Shown: positions 32,463 to 43,400 of the stretch, one piece after another | Position numbering within the stretch: the first letter of the stretch is position 1 | How the letters are laid out: each line of letters begins with the position of its first letter | From: an uncultured Eubacteriales bacterium | GTDB lineage: Bacteria > Bacillota > Clostridia > Oscillospirales > CAG-272 | Length of the DNA stretch: 64,000 bases | Direction: 5' to 3' | Assembly (NCBI GenBank): GCA_958414825.1 | Contig: CATYXQ010000002.1 | Location: 1-64,000 of the forward strand | Notes under the pieces: generated by a model | Told to the model about the DNA's origin: nothing | Database searches by the model: none | The model's input: only the letters and a program-made list of their open reading frames with translations | Program-made: the position numbers and the translations under genes

Positions 32463-35400
32463 ATGCAGAAAAAGATTTTTTGTACTGTGTTTTCGCTCTG
32501 CGCTATGCTTCTGCTGCTCACATTTGCAGCCGGCGCGTATGAGTTTACCACAGTCGAAAAGGACGGGAAAACATGGAGCCAGATTTCCACAGCGGAAGAT
32601 TTGGTGAATTTGATGAACGATCCGACCAAATGGGGGTCAAAATCGGCGTTTGTGAACTATGTTCTGACGACCGATATTGATCTGTCTACTTATACGGGGC
32701 CGCTCAAACAGCATCCGATCGGCAATCAGCCGGACACTGAGAGATTCCGCGGCACGTTTGACGGCGCGGGCTTTGAGATCAGCGGTCTCGATATGAGCCG
32801 CGAAGGCTTTGTCGGTCTGTTTGGATATGTGGTCAACGCGGAGATCAAAGACCTGACGGTTTCCGGTCAGGTGAGCGCGACCGGGAATTATGCCGGCGGT
32901 ATCGTCGGCGTGTCGTTTGGCAGCGTGACGATTGATAACTGTGTAAACAAGTGCACGGTCAGCGCGCCGAATAGCAATTATGTCGGCGGTATCGTCGGTT
33001 TTGCCAATCTCAGCGGTCTGCCGTCGGGCACCTACGCTGTTGTGATCCGCGATTCGGTCAACGAGGGGGATGTGATTGGAAAATCCATGGTCGGCGGTAT
33101 CGTCGGCCGGTTTGACGCTTCGTCGGTCAACAAAAATCTGTCCGCAACTTTTGAGGGATGCACAAACAACGGCGACGTTGTCGCCGACGCGCCGGCTGAG
33201 CATGTGTATGTCGGCGGAATTATCGGAATCTCAAACGTCGGCACTGAAAAGAAGACTGCCGGGTGCGCGACGCAGATTTCCGGCTGCGTGAACAACGGCG
33301 CCGTAAGCGGCAATGCGGTAGGAAAGTACTTCGCCTATACGGGCGGCATGGTCGGCTATCTGCGCGCCTGGATTCCGGATTTGCAGACGGTGACCGAATG
33401 CGTCAATAACGGCGATATTACAAGTCCGGCGTATGTCGGCGGCATAACCGGCTACGGCTATGCCGTTGCGGGCGGCCAGACGATTGAAAAATGTGTGAAC
33501 ACCGGTACGCTGACGGCTACGGGTACGACGCAGGCGGAAGTTGGCGGTATCGCGGGCATTTCATGGAACACGAGCGTGGATAATTGCCTGAACACGGGCG
33601 AGGTTGTGGCAAGCGCGAAGAGAGCAGGCGGTCTTATCGGGCGCGTCAACGGCTACGTCTATGCCTATACGGTTTCGGGCAACGTCAACCTCGGCGCCGT
33701 CACGGCTCCGGGCGGTACCGAGTCCGTTGCGGCCATTGTCGGCGACACGGAGGCAGGTATACCGTCCGACGGCATGTCGCCGTCAAAGGGCATGTATGCG
33801 GAAAACAACTATTATACCGAGGGCGCGGCGGATCCATACGGTACGCAGGTCGATCCTGCGGCAATCGGCAGCCCGGAGCAGTTTGCGGGCTTGGATAAAG
33901 CGGCATGGATTCTGACGGTAGACGGCCCTGAGCTTCGCGCTTTCCATGAGCACGACGGAACTGTCAGAGCGGTTTCGGTCAGCGATACGCAGCATCAGTG
34001 GACATGCAGCTGCTTTGAGTATACCGGCGGCGAGGTAGAAAATCATGCGTTCAATGCAGAAAAGGTCTGCACGGTCTGCGGCTATACGCAGTCGGCCTGC
34101 CCGCACACCACAACGCATAATGTTATTACCGTGACCCCGACCTGTACGGTGGAGGGCAAGGCAAACAAGGTTTGCGATACCTGTAGCCAGACGGTACAGA
34201 TCAACGTTTCCCTGGGGCTGGACGCAAACAACCATAAGGGCAAGGCGCTTACGCTCCGTTACAATGCGGATGAAAACTGCGCCGAGTATGTCTGCGCGGG
34301 CTGCAGCGCGGTCGTATACAAGGATACCGCGCTTGCTGCAGACGTCTATGTAAAGCAGGATGGCATTGTTGTGTCGGGCGACAAAATTCCGACCGCTTCA
34401 ATCGGTACGACCGAGGAGACGGCTTTTGCCGATTTTGCGATGGCGATGGAATATGCCGCGGCGTCGGTAAATTCCGGCAACGAGGATGTAACCGTTCATA
34501 TCGTGGATTCGGCGGCGGTCGGCGCAAACTACGGCACGCCCGAGTTTACCGGCGGCGTGATTACGGTTACGGGCGGCGAGTTGAATTTCAACGAGAGACT
34601 GAGACGGTTCTTCCTGAACGGCGACGTGACCTTTGAACATATGACCTTTAAGACCAACGCGACCGACGGCATGAGTATCACGGCGCAAAATCATGCGCTG
34701 GTGCTCGGCGAAGGACTGGTTATGGGCAATGCGGGCACGCTGCCGGGCGTTGACGGCTACGGGTTCCCGGCTATTAACAATGTCAAAATGTATGTCGTGG
34801 GCGGCTATGAGAACGACGCGCACGAGGGGAAAGAACTGAACACCAACATCACGGTGCGTTCGGGCAACTACTGGTTTGTCGGCGGCTGGAACCGCGGAAC
34901 CGGCAGCACCAACTACGGTACTTCCCATATCACGGTCGGCAAGACCGACCCTGCAGATGAACTGACGATCAATTTCTTCGTACCGTTCTCTACCGGTAAT
35001 CAATATATTTCAGAAGAATCGGCGGCTACCGTCATTGTTGACGGCGACGCCACGATCATGAGACCGTTTGTAGGTACGCAGAACGGAGCGACCGCCGACG
35101 TCATGTACGTTACAAACTATGTTCTCAAAGGCAATATCAACCCGACTCCCGAAAATCAGGAATTTAACGGCGGACGCGGCATTGATATAAACTCGAATAC
35201 CGCTGCGAAAAAGCAGACGGTAAACGTATATGTGGATATGCGCGTCGATACCGCCGTTGCGGATTCCTATGTGTTCTTCGGCGAACCCGGCGGCGCGTAT
35301 ACGGCGGATACAACGCTTGAAAATATCGGCGCCATTGTCAACAACTACACCTATGCGCAGTACTGCGAAACTGTGCTGGGCGGACACTTTGATACCAATG

Positions 35401-37796
35401 CGGACAATTTCTGCGACGAGTGCGGAGCCGATCTGGCCTGCAAGCACACGTCTACGCATCAGGTTACGGTTACAGTTCCGACCTGCTCGATCGAAGGATT
35501 TGCAAACGTCGTCTGCGACGACTGTCAAATGGTGACACAGAGCAATGTTTCGCTCGGCTTTGATCCGGATAACCATGCGGGAAAAGCCCTTACGCTCCGT
35601 TACAGCGCGAGGGAAAGCTGTGTTGAATATGTCTGCGCGGGCTGCGGCGCAGTTGTGTACAAGGATACCGCGCTGAAAACGGACGTTTATGTAAAGCAGG
35701 ACGGTGTTGTCCCCTCCGGCGACAATGTTCCGACTTCTCCGATCGGTACGACCGAGGCGACGGCCTTTGCCGATTTTGCGATGGCGATGGAATATGCCGC
35801 AGCGTCAGTAAACGCGGGCAATGAAAATGTGACCGTTCATATCGTGGATTCGGCGGTGGTCGGCGCAAGGTACGCCACGCCCGAATTTACCGGCGGCGTG
35901 ATTACGGTTTCGGGCGGCGAACTGAATTTCAATACGCAGCCCAGACGCTTCTATTTGAACGGCGATGTGACCTTTGAGCGCATGACCTTTAAAACCAACG
36001 CAACCGACGGCATGCTGATCTTCGCACAGAACCATGCGCTGGTGCTCGGCGAGGGAATCGTTATGGGCAATGCGGGCACCCTGAAAGGTGTTGACGGCTT
36101 CCCTGAAATCAACAATGTCAAAATGTATGTCATGGGCGGCTTTGAGGGTGACGCAGGCGATGGAAAGGAACTGAACACCAACGTCACGGTACGTTCGGGC
36201 AGCTACTGGTATATCGGCGGCTGGAACCGTCAGGCGCCGTCCGCCAACAAAAATTCCGGTACGGCGAACCTGACCATCGGCAAAACCAATCCGGACGACG
36301 AACTGCTGATTCATTATGTTGTACCGTTCTCCACTGGAACCGGCTATATTTCGGCAGAATCAGAAGCAACGGTTATCATTGACGGCGACGCCGAGATTAT
36401 GAGACTGTTTGCGACCACGCAGAACGAGGTAACTGCGGACATTATGTATACCACAAACTTTGTTCTGAAGGGCGACGTCAACCCCGAGCATCCGGAATTT
36501 AACAACGGCCTCGGCATCGACGTCAATGCGCAGATCGATGCGAAAATGCAGACGGTTAACGTCTACACGGATGCGCGTGTCGAGACGGCTGTGATCGACT
36601 CCTATGCGTTCTTCGGCAACTCGGCAGCGGCGCTGGAGCCGGATCCGACGCTGAATACCATCGGTGCTATCGTAAACAAGTACACATATGTAGATTATTG
36701 TATAAAGGTACTCGGCGGACATGTTGACGAGGACCACGACAACCTCTGTGACGAGTGCGGCACGGATGCGCTCTGCAATCATGAAAGCTTTACCGAGGAA
36801 ATCACCACGCCTGCAACCTGTACGGAGCCGGGCGTCAAGACCTTTACCTGCACAGACTGCATGAACACGCCGCCGTATTCTTATACGGAGCAGATCGCTC
36901 CGCTCGGCCATGATTTGGTTCTGGTAACCCCTGAGGTTCCGAAGACCTGCACGACGCCGGGTACGACAGCGGTTTACAAATGCCAGAGAGAGAACTGCGA
37001 ACATGTCGAGGGCGGAGAAGTGATTCCCGCCGGACATACGTTTGGCGAATGGGTTGTAACCAAACCCGCGAAGCCGGGCGTCAAGGGCGAAGAGTCCCAT
37101 ACCTGCTCGGAGTGCGGATTTGTTGAAAAGAGAGAGATCGCGGCGCTGCCCGAGGATGAGGGCAACCGCAACCTGATCGCGCTTGTCGTCAGCCAAAATA
37201 AGGCGGAGTTCACCGTTCGTTTCAGCACGGTAGGCGCGGCGAAGATTGAGTCGCAGATCGTGAAGAAAGGCAGCGTGGCTGAAAAACCGGAAGATCCGGT
37301 CAAACTCGGATTCTATTTTGCGGGCTGGTACCGCGACGCCCGCTATGAGACGCCGTATGATTTTGCGGCGCCGGTATCGGAGGATCTGACGCTGTTTGCA
37401 AAATGGGAGACGGTTGACCCGCGCATCGTGATGACGGTCGGTTCGGTTGACGTCAGCGTATTCGGCATGGCGACGTATGCGGATGTACCGCCGGTTATCG
37501 TAAACAACCGGACCATGCTCCCCGCCCGTTTTGTAGCGGAAGCGCTCGGCGGCGTGGTGACCTGGAATGCGGATGAACGCAAGGTAACGATCATTTCCGG
37601 AGAGACGGGCATTGAGCTTTACATTGACAGCACGGCGGCCTACATCGACGGCCGTGAAGTGACGCTGGACAGCGCGCCGTTTATCAGGGACGACCGTACC
37701 TATCTGCCGCTGCGGTTTATTGCCGAGGCGCTCGGCGCTAAGGTAGACTGGTATCCGGAAAGCGGAAAGATCGTTCTGACCAGAACCGAGGGATAA
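32463..37796 (+). CDS. Giant secreted surface protein: GLUG repeats, tandem modules, InlB-type repeat, CuAO-N domain
   Basis: A 1777-residue protein with a signal peptide (cleavage near TFAAGAYE, residue 25). Residues about 100-430 hold a series of GLUG-type units (YAGGIVGVSFG, YVGGIVGFA, MVGGIVGRF, each with a CVN-x-G-x-V partner). Residues 546-992 and 993-1437 are two near-identical 446-residue modules, each opening with a Cys/His set (CPHTTTHN or CKHTSTHQ, later CDTC and CAGC) and containing VTVHIVDSA and FTGGVITV. Two further CxxC/His segments follow, then an InlB-type (Listeria-Bacteroides) repeat near 1593-1650 (GFYFAGWYRDARY) and a CuAO-N domain (1656-1776). Probably an adhesin. Confidence 0.88.
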   Translation: MQKKIFCTVFSLCAMLLLLTFAAGAYEFTTVEKDGKTWSQISTAEDLVNLMNDPTKWGSKSAFVNYVLTTDIDLSTYTGPLKQHPIGNQPDTERFRGTFDGAGFEISGLDMSREGFVGLFGYVVNAEIKDLTVSGQVSATGNYAGGIVGVSFGSVTIDNCVNKCTVSAPNSNYVGGIVGFANLSGLPSGTYAVVIRDSVNEGDVIGKSMVGGIVGRFDASSVNKNLSATFEGCTNNGDVVADAPAEHVYVGGIIGISNVGTEKKTAGCATQISGCVNNGAVSGNAVGKYFAYTGGMVGYLRAWIPDLQTVTECVNNGDITSPAYVGGITGYGYAVAGGQTIEKCVNTGTLTATGTTQAEVGGIAGISWNTSVDNCLNTGEVVASAKRAGGLIGRVNGYVYAYTVSGNVNLGAVTAPGGTESVAAIVGDTEAGIPSDGMSPSKGMYAENNYYTEGAADPYGTQVDPAAIGSPEQFAGLDKAAWILTVDGPELRAFHEHDGTVRAVSVSDTQHQWTCSCFEYTGGEVENHAFNAEKVCTVCGYTQSACPHTTTHNVITVTPTCTVEGKANKVCDTCSQTVQINVSLGLDANNHKGKALTLRYNADENCAEYVCAGCSAVVYKDTALAADVYVKQDGIVVSGDKIPTASIGTTEETAFADFAMAMEYAAASVNSGNEDVTVHIVDSAAVGANYGTPEFTGGVITVTGGELNFNERLRRFFLNGDVTFEHMTFKTNATDGMSITAQNHALVLGEGLVMGNAGTLPGVDGYGFPAINNVKMYVVGGYENDAHEGKELNTNITVRSGNYWFVGGWNRGTGSTNYGTSHITVGKTDPADELTINFFVPFSTGNQYISEESAATVIVDGDATIMRPFVGTQNGATADVMYVTNYVLKGNINPTPENQEFNGGRGIDINSNTAAKKQTVNVYVDMRVDTAVADSYVFFGEPGGAYTADTTLENIGAIVNNYTYAQYCETVLGGHFDTNADNFCDECGADLACKHTSTHQVTVTVPTCSIEGFANVVCDDCQMVTQSNVSLGFDPDNHAGKALTLRYSARESCVEYVCAGCGAVVYKDTALKTDVYVKQDGVVPSGDNVPTSPIGTTEATAFADFAMAMEYAAASVNAGNENVTVHIVDSAVVGARYATPEFTGGVITVSGGELNFNTQPRRFYLNGDVTFERMTFKTNATDGMLIFAQNHALVLGEGIVMGNAGTLKGVDGFPEINNVKMYVMGGFEGDAGDGKELNTNVTVRSGSYWYIGGWNRQAPSANKNSGTANLTIGKTNPDDELLIHYVVPFSTGTGYISAESEATVIIDGDAEIMRLFATTQNEVTADIMYTTNFVLKGDVNPEHPEFNNGLGIDVNAQIDAKMQTVNVYTDARVETAVIDSYAFFGNSAAALEPDPTLNTIGAIVNKYTYVDYCIKVLGGHVDEDHDNLCDECGTDALCNHESFTEEITTPATCTEPGVKTFTCTDCMNTPPYSYTEQIAPLGHDLVLVTPEVPKTCTTPGTTAVYKCQRENCEHVEGGEVIPAGHTFGEWVVTKPAKPGVKGEESHTCSECGFVEKREIAALPEDEGNRNLIALVVSQNKAEFTVRFSTVGAAKIESQIVKKGSVAEKPEDPVKLGFYFAGWYRDARYETPYDFAAPVSEDLTLFAKWETVDPRIVMTVGSVDVSVFGMATYADVPPVIVNNRTMLPARFVAEALGGVVTWNADERKVTIISGETGIELYIDSTAAYIDGREVTLDSAPFIRDDRTYLPLRFIAEALGAKVDWYPESGKIVLTRTEG
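34098..35438 (+). repeat. Tandem module 1 inside the giant surface protein
   Basis: A 1341-base in-frame unit beginning with the Cys codon of CPHTTTHN. It matches the following unit nearly throughout at protein level (for example GTTEETAFADFAMAMEYAAA against GTTEATAFADFAMAMEYAAA). Confidence 0.85.
35439..36773 (+). repeat. Tandem module 2 inside the giant surface protein
   Basis: A 1335-base unit starting at CKHTSTHQ. The two modules differ by small in-frame indels (PGVDGYGFP against KGVDGFP) and many silent changes, so the duplication is not very recent. Confidence 0.85.
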
Positions 37797-37822
37797 GAAA
37801 ATCCAAATCGGCTGAAAAATCA

Positions 37823-37865
37823 AAATCGCCCCCGTTTCGTATATACGAGACGGGGGCGATTTGAC
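37823..37865 (+). terminator. Terminator after the giant surface protein gene
   Basis: AAATCGCCCCCGTTTCGTA pairs with TACGAGACGGGGGCGATTT across a short loop, with G-U-tolerant pairing throughout. Confidence 0.88.
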
Positions 37866-38040
37866 TGTCGGAAAGCAAAAATCGTTTCGGGATGCGGCGA
37901 GGGGTAAACGGCATATACATTTTTTACTGAAGCGCGCTGTTCGCTTTGTCGTTTTTTGTCCGCGCGTCCTCTTCGTAGCCTCACGCCCGCCGAAATTCAA
38001 AAATTTTTTGACCCGCCGCGCATTTTCCGTCTATTTGAAT

Positions 38041-38069
38041 TTGCTTTTTTCTGCGATCTGTGTTACACT
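38041..38069 (+). promoter_or_regulatory. Promoter of the aminotransferase gene
   Basis: TTGCTT (38041-38046) and TACACT (38064-38069), 17-base spacer; the same hexamers occur at 47311-47339. The rest of 37866-38187 shows no gene. Confidence 0.6.
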
Positions 38070-38187
38070 GTTTTCAGATGCGGGTCCAGACGGCGCCGCG
38101 TTTGAACTCAGATGGAAATTTCAAATTCTGCGCGGCGAGTCGGGCATGTCCCAAACTGGTCGCGCGGCGAAAAGGCAGGAATGTTTT

Positions 38188-39426
38188 ATGGAACCGAAAT
38201 ACAACCGCTATGACAAGAGCCGCGCGCTTTTTGAACGCGCTTCGCGCGTGATTCCCTCCGGTATCTACGGGCACCAGGGACCCGCGGAGGGGTGCTTTAT
38301 CCCGGTGGACGCTTTTCCGTTTTATTCCGAGCGTGCGAAGGGGAGCTACTTTTGGGATGTGGACGGCAACCGCTTTATCGACTACATGTGCGCCTATGGT
38401 CCGAACATTCTCGGCTACGGAGACGAGGAGGTGGACGAGGCCGCAAGGAAGCAGCTTGAAAAGGAGAACTGCGTCACCGCGCCCTCGTCGGTGATGGTTG
38501 ATTTTGCCGAACTGCTCACCGGAACGATAGCATCGGCCGACTGGAGCTTTTTTGCCAAGAACGGCAACGACGTGACCACGCTTGCGGTCATGACGGCGCG
38601 CGCCTATACGCGGCGCAAGAAGATCGTCTTTTTCAAGGGCTATTACCACGGCGTTTCCGCGTGGACGCAGAAGATCGACTATTCCGGGGTGCTGGAGGAG
38701 GAGGTTTGCAACAATCTGTATGTCAAGTGGAACGATTTTGCGGCGCTTGAGCGGGTCTTTGCCGAGAATCCGGGGCAGATTGCCGCAGTCATCTCCCAGC
38801 CGTATATGCACGGGAACTTTGCCGACAACGAGCTTCCGGCCGAGGGCTTTTGGCAGCGCGTGCGCGACAAATGCACGGCGGAGGGAACCGTTTTAATCAT
38901 AGACGACGTGCGCGCCGGGTTCCGGCTGGACGTCGCCGGATCGGATCATTATTTCGGCTTTGAGGCCGACCTGATCTGCTTTTGCAAGGCGTTGGCCAAC
39001 GGCTACAACGTGTCGGCGCTGTGCGGCAAGGATTTTCTCAAAAACACGGTCAGCGGCATTTCGTTCACTGGCAGCTACTGGATGAGCGCGGTTCCGTTTG
39101 CCGCCGGAATCGCTTGTATCAATAAAATGAAGCGGCTGGATCTGCCAAGGCTTCTGCGTGAAAAGGGTGAAAAGCTCTGCGGCGGACTCCGCGGCGCGGC
39201 GGCAAAGCACGGCTATGATCTGCGCGTTTCGGGCGAGCCTGCGCTCTTTTATCTGCGCATTGCAAACGACGACAGTTTGATGACGCATCAGCGCTTTGTC
39301 GCCGAAATGGTGCGCAGAGGCGTTTATTTCACCAACCACCACAATCATTTTTTGAATTATGCGCTCTCTGACGCCGATATTGCACAAACGATTGAGATCG
39401 CCGACGACGTGTTCCGCACGCTCTGA
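38188..39426 (+). CDS. Class III PLP-dependent aminotransferase (GSA-aminomutase-like)
   Basis: A 412-residue fold-type I enzyme that looks like the glutamate-1-semialdehyde aminomutase/class III group. Visible features: SRVIPSGIYG near the start, FWDVDGNRFIDYMCAYGPNILGY (substrate-side motif), the GYYHGVSAWTQ segment, the Asp of LIIDDVRAGFR that contacts the pyridine nitrogen, and the Schiff-base Lys in CFCKALANGYN. The start at 38188 is chosen by family fit with AGGCAGGA upstream. No heme-pathway genes are near, so the substrate is open. A broken AraC regulator follows 83 bases downstream. Confidence 0.88.
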   Translation: MEPKYNRYDKSRALFERASRVIPSGIYGHQGPAEGCFIPVDAFPFYSERAKGSYFWDVDGNRFIDYMCAYGPNILGYGDEEVDEAARKQLEKENCVTAPSSVMVDFAELLTGTIASADWSFFAKNGNDVTTLAVMTARAYTRRKKIVFFKGYYHGVSAWTQKIDYSGVLEEEVCNNLYVKWNDFAALERVFAENPGQIAAVISQPYMHGNFADNELPAEGFWQRVRDKCTAEGTVLIIDDVRAGFRLDVAGSDHYFGFEADLICFCKALANGYNVSALCGKDFLKNTVSGISFTGSYWMSAVPFAAGIACINKMKRLDLPRLLREKGEKLCGGLRGAAAKHGYDLRVSGEPALFYLRIANDDSLMTHQRFVAEMVRRGVYFTNHHNHFLNYALSDADIAQTIEIADDVFRTL

Positions 39427-39509
39427 ACGGATAACGCCTTTTCGTATATGAGATCGGATTTTCGATTTTTGGCCGCGGCGTTTGCCGCGCCGCACATAGA
39501 GGTGATGGT

Positions 39510-40333
39510 ATGGAAACCTTTGCAAACACAACCGGGGATTTTTTGAGGGATCAGGCGGCGCTCCCGCTGCGCCCGACTGCGTTCGGTACCTGCATGAAGC
39601 TTCCCGAAATGCCGTCCGGCGGCAATGCGCATCTGCTGCTTGCCGTGCGATCGGGGGGCGCGCTCGCGCATTTGCCGGACGGCGCTGCGCAAAAGCTTGC
39701 GGCCGGTTCTCTTTTGTATGTGCGCGCGGGCGCGGCGCTGCGCTTTGAGGCTGTATCCGGGGATACGGTCTGCGAATTTGTGCGGTTTGATGCAGACGCG
39801 GACTTCATGCGGCATTTGGATCTGCCCGACGCGCTTGCCGGCGAGGCGGGAGAGGGCGCGTCGCTTTCCGGCATTGTCCGGATGAATCCGTATGCGCTTG
39901 AATTTGCGCACGACTGCCTGAAAATCTGCGCGATTGTGTATTTTGCGCTGGCAAAGCTTGCGCGCGACCGGATGCTCAGCCGCTTTGAGCGTTTTGACGC
40001 GCTCGCAGACCGCCTGTCGCCCGCGATGCTGCAAATTGAGCAGCGCTATTCGTTCGGGTGCTGGCGTACAGCTGCCGGATGAGCGAGAGCCAGTTTTCCC
40101 GCCTGTTCAAGCAGATGTACGGATGCACGCCGATTCAGTATTTGATCCGCGTCCGGCTGGACAAGGCCAAAGAACTGCTCGCCTCCGGCGAATATGATCT
40201 GGACGCAGTTGCGGCGTCATGCGGTCTTGGCAACGCCAAATATTTCGGCGAGCTTTTGAAAAAGCACGATCATATCACGCCGCGCGAGCTTCGCGTGATG
40301 TACAAAGAGACCACGCAGCTTCGGTTCTTTTGA
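39510..40333 (+). pseudogene. AraC-family regulator split by a frameshift
   Basis: The first frame (39510-40082) encodes a cupin-like sensor domain and the beginning of the DNA-binding region (LSPAMLQIEQRYS) and then stops. The +1-related frame (to 40333) continues with SCRMSESQFSRLFKQMYGCTP, IQYLIRVRLDKAKELL and a complete second HTH (LDAVAASCGLGNAKYFGELLKK), the AraC signature. At the junction (about 40050-40065) 4 or 5 codons of the usual linker plus a base or two are missing, so a small deletion rather than a single-base change is likely. It could regulate the aminotransferase upstream if functional. Confidence 0.85.
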
Positions 40334-40394
40334 AAAATTTGCGTAAAAAACCAGTAAAAATCGGGGCGCATATTCAAAAACTGCGGATTTTCTA

Positions 40395-40423
40395 TTTACT
40401 TTTCAAAGCTGCAATGGTATAAT
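40395..40423 (+). promoter_or_regulatory. Promoter of the pyruvate:ferredoxin oxidoreductase gene
   Basis: TTTACT (40395-40400) and TATAAT (40418-40423), 17-base spacer, 66 bases before the start codon. Confidence 0.75.
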
Positions 40424-40489
40424 GTACGGTGGTATTTAAGCAATCAATATGATTTAAATATAAATTTTAGTTTTTTGGAGGTATTCCCA

Positions 40490-43400
40490 ATGGCAAGAAA
40501 AAAACTTTCCATGGACGGTAATACTGCCGCGGCGCACGTAAGCTATGCCTTTACGGAAGTCGCGGGTATTTACCCGATTACGCCGTCCAGCCCGATGGCG
40601 GACAGCGTCGATCAGTGGTCGGCACAGGGGCTGAAGAACATCTTCGGCACGACTGTAAAGGTTATGGAGATGCAGTCTGAGGCAGGCGCTGCGGGCACTG
40701 TACACGGCAGCCTGGCGGCAGGCGCGCTCACAACGACGTACACAGCTTCTCAGGGGCTTCTTTTGATGATCCCGAACATGTATAAGATCGCGGGCGAGCT
40801 TCTTCCCTGCGTATTTCATGTTTCTGCGCGCTGCGTCGCGTCTCATGCGCTGAACATTTTCGGCGACCATTCGGACGTGTACGCCTGCCGTCAGACCGGC
40901 TTTGCCATGCTGGCCGAGACCAACCCGCAGGAGGTCATGGATCTCAGCGCGGTTGCGCACCTTTCGACCATCAAGGGCAGAGTGCCGTTCCTCAACTTCT
41001 TTGACGGCTTCCGCACCTCGCATGAGATTCAGAAGATCGAGGTCTGGGATTTCGACGATCTGAAAGAAATGACCGATATGGACGCGGTCGAGGCGTTCCG
41101 CGCCCGTTCGCTCAATCCCGCGCATCCCGTGCTTCGCGGTTCGGCTGAAAACGGCGATATTTTCTTCCAGCACAGAGAGGCCTGCAACCGCTACTACGAC
41201 GCGCTTCCCGCAATCGTCGAGGAATACATGGACAAGGTCAACGCAAAGATCGGCACCGATTACAAGCTCTTCAACTACTACGGCGCGCCGGATGCGGAGC
41301 GCGTGATCGTCGCAATGGGTTCGATCTGCGACGTCTGCGAGGAGGTCATCGACTACCTGACCGCCAAGGGCGAAAAGGTCGGCCTTGTAAAGGTTCGCCT
41401 GTACCGTCCGTTCTGCGCGGACAAACTGGCCGCGGCGCTCCCCAAAACCGTGAAGAAGATCGCGGTTCTCGACAGAACGAAAGAGCCCGGTTCGCTCGGC
41501 GAGCCGCTGTATCTCGATGTTGTCGCCGCGCTCGATAAAGAAAACGTCAAAGCACAGATCATCGGCGGCCGCTACGGACTCGGTTCCAAGGACACGACGC
41601 CCGCAAGCGTTTTCGCCGTTTATGAAAACCTCGCCGCCGCGCAGCCGAAAGCAAACTTCACAATCGGCATCGTAGACGACGTGACCGGACTTTCCCTTCC
41701 GGAGAAGCCCGCGCCCGATACCAGCGCTGCCGGAACGATTTCCTGCAAGTTCTGGGGGCTTGGCGGCGACGGCACGGTCGGCGCAAACAAGAACTCGATC
41801 AAGATCATCGGCGACCATACCGATAAATTTATTCAGGCGTACTTCCAGTACGATTCCAAGAAGACCGGCGGCGTGACGATCTCGCACCTCCGTTTCGGCG
41901 ACAAACCGATTAAGTCTCCTTACTATATCACCAAGGCAAACTTCGTTGCCTGCCACAATTCTTCCTATATCCTCAAGGGATACAAGATCGTGGAGGACGT
42001 AATGCCCGGCGGCACGTTCATGCTCGACTGCCAGTGGACGCCTGAGGAACTCGATGCGCACCTGCCGGCGTCGGTTAAATCCTATATTGCAAACAACAAC
42101 GTCAAGTTCTACATAATCGACGCTACGACGATCGCTTCCAAGCAGATCGGCAACGCAAAGGTTAAGAATACGGTTCTTCAGTCCGCGTTCTTTGCTCTGG
42201 CCAACATCCTGCCGAAGGATGAGGCGGTAGAGTATATGAAGAAGATGGCGTACAAGTCCTACATCAAAAAGGGACAGGCGATGGTTGACCTCAACTACAA
42301 GGCTATTGACGCCGGCGCAAACGCAATGACCGAGGTTGCTGTTCCCGCCGCATGGAAGACAGTTGAAGTCAAAGCGCAAGAGAGCGCAGCGTCCGGCGAC
42401 CGTCCGGAGCTTGTCAAGTTCGTTAAGAACATTGTGGAGCCGGTTTCCAAGATGGACGGCGACGCACTGCCGGTTTCCGCGTTTGTGGATTACGCGGACG
42501 GCACGTTCCCGCAGGGCGCCGCAGCCTATGAGAAGCGCGGCGTTGCGGTCAATGTCCCCGTATGGCATCCCGAAAACTGCATTCAGTGCAACAACTGTGC
42601 GTTTGTCTGCCCGCACGCGGCAATCCGTCCGTTTGCGATGACCGCTGAGGAAGCCGCAGCGGCGCCCGCTGCGACCAAATTCACGGCGAAACCGGTTCTC
42701 AAGACCGATTATAAATTCACGATGGCGATTTCTCCGATGGACTGCATGGGCTGTACGCTCTGCGTCAAGGCCTGCCCTGTAACGGCCAAAGCGCTGAAAG
42801 ACGGCACGCCTGAGAAGTCCGCGATTGAGATGACCACGCAGGCCTCCCAGCTGGATCAGCAGGCGCCCTTCGATTATGCGGTTGCGCATGTATCTGAGAA
42901 AAAGGAACTTATCAACAAGACCTCGATTAAGGGCAGCCAGTTCAAGCAGCCGCTGCTTGAGTTCTCCGGTTCCTGCGCAGGCTGTGCGGAGACCTCTTAT
43001 GCGCGTCTGATCACCCAGCTCTTCGGCGAAAGAATGTACATCTCCAACGCGACCGGCTGTTCCTCCATTTGGGGCGGCAGCGCGCCCGCAACGCCTTACA
43101 CCGTCAACCGGGAAACCGGCCGCGGTCCCGCGTGGGCAAATTCGCTCTTTGAGGACAACGCCGAGCACGGACTCGGTATGGCGCTCGGTCAGAAAGCGAT
43201 CCGCGAGCGTCTGATGGCGAAACTTGAGGAAATGGCCGCGGCTGAGCATACGCCTGCCGAGACCAAGGCGCTGATTGAGACCTATTTTGCAACCAGAGAC
43301 GACGGCGAGGCCAACCAGGCCGCAACCGAAGCGCTGATTCCCGCGCTCGAAGCCGCGGCAGCTGCCGGATGCCCGGTTGCTCCCGAAATCCTCCGCGAAA

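Noticed and set aside
32800..33700. Regularly spaced near-repeats that could suggest a CRISPR-like array.
   Set aside because: The repeats are in frame and encode GLUG units (GGIVG); spacing is a protein-repeat period and there are no identical direct repeats or cas genes.
36360..38000. A 546-codon minus-strand frame overlapping the end of the giant surface protein gene.
   Set aside because: It spans the terminator and has no coding features; antisense shadow.
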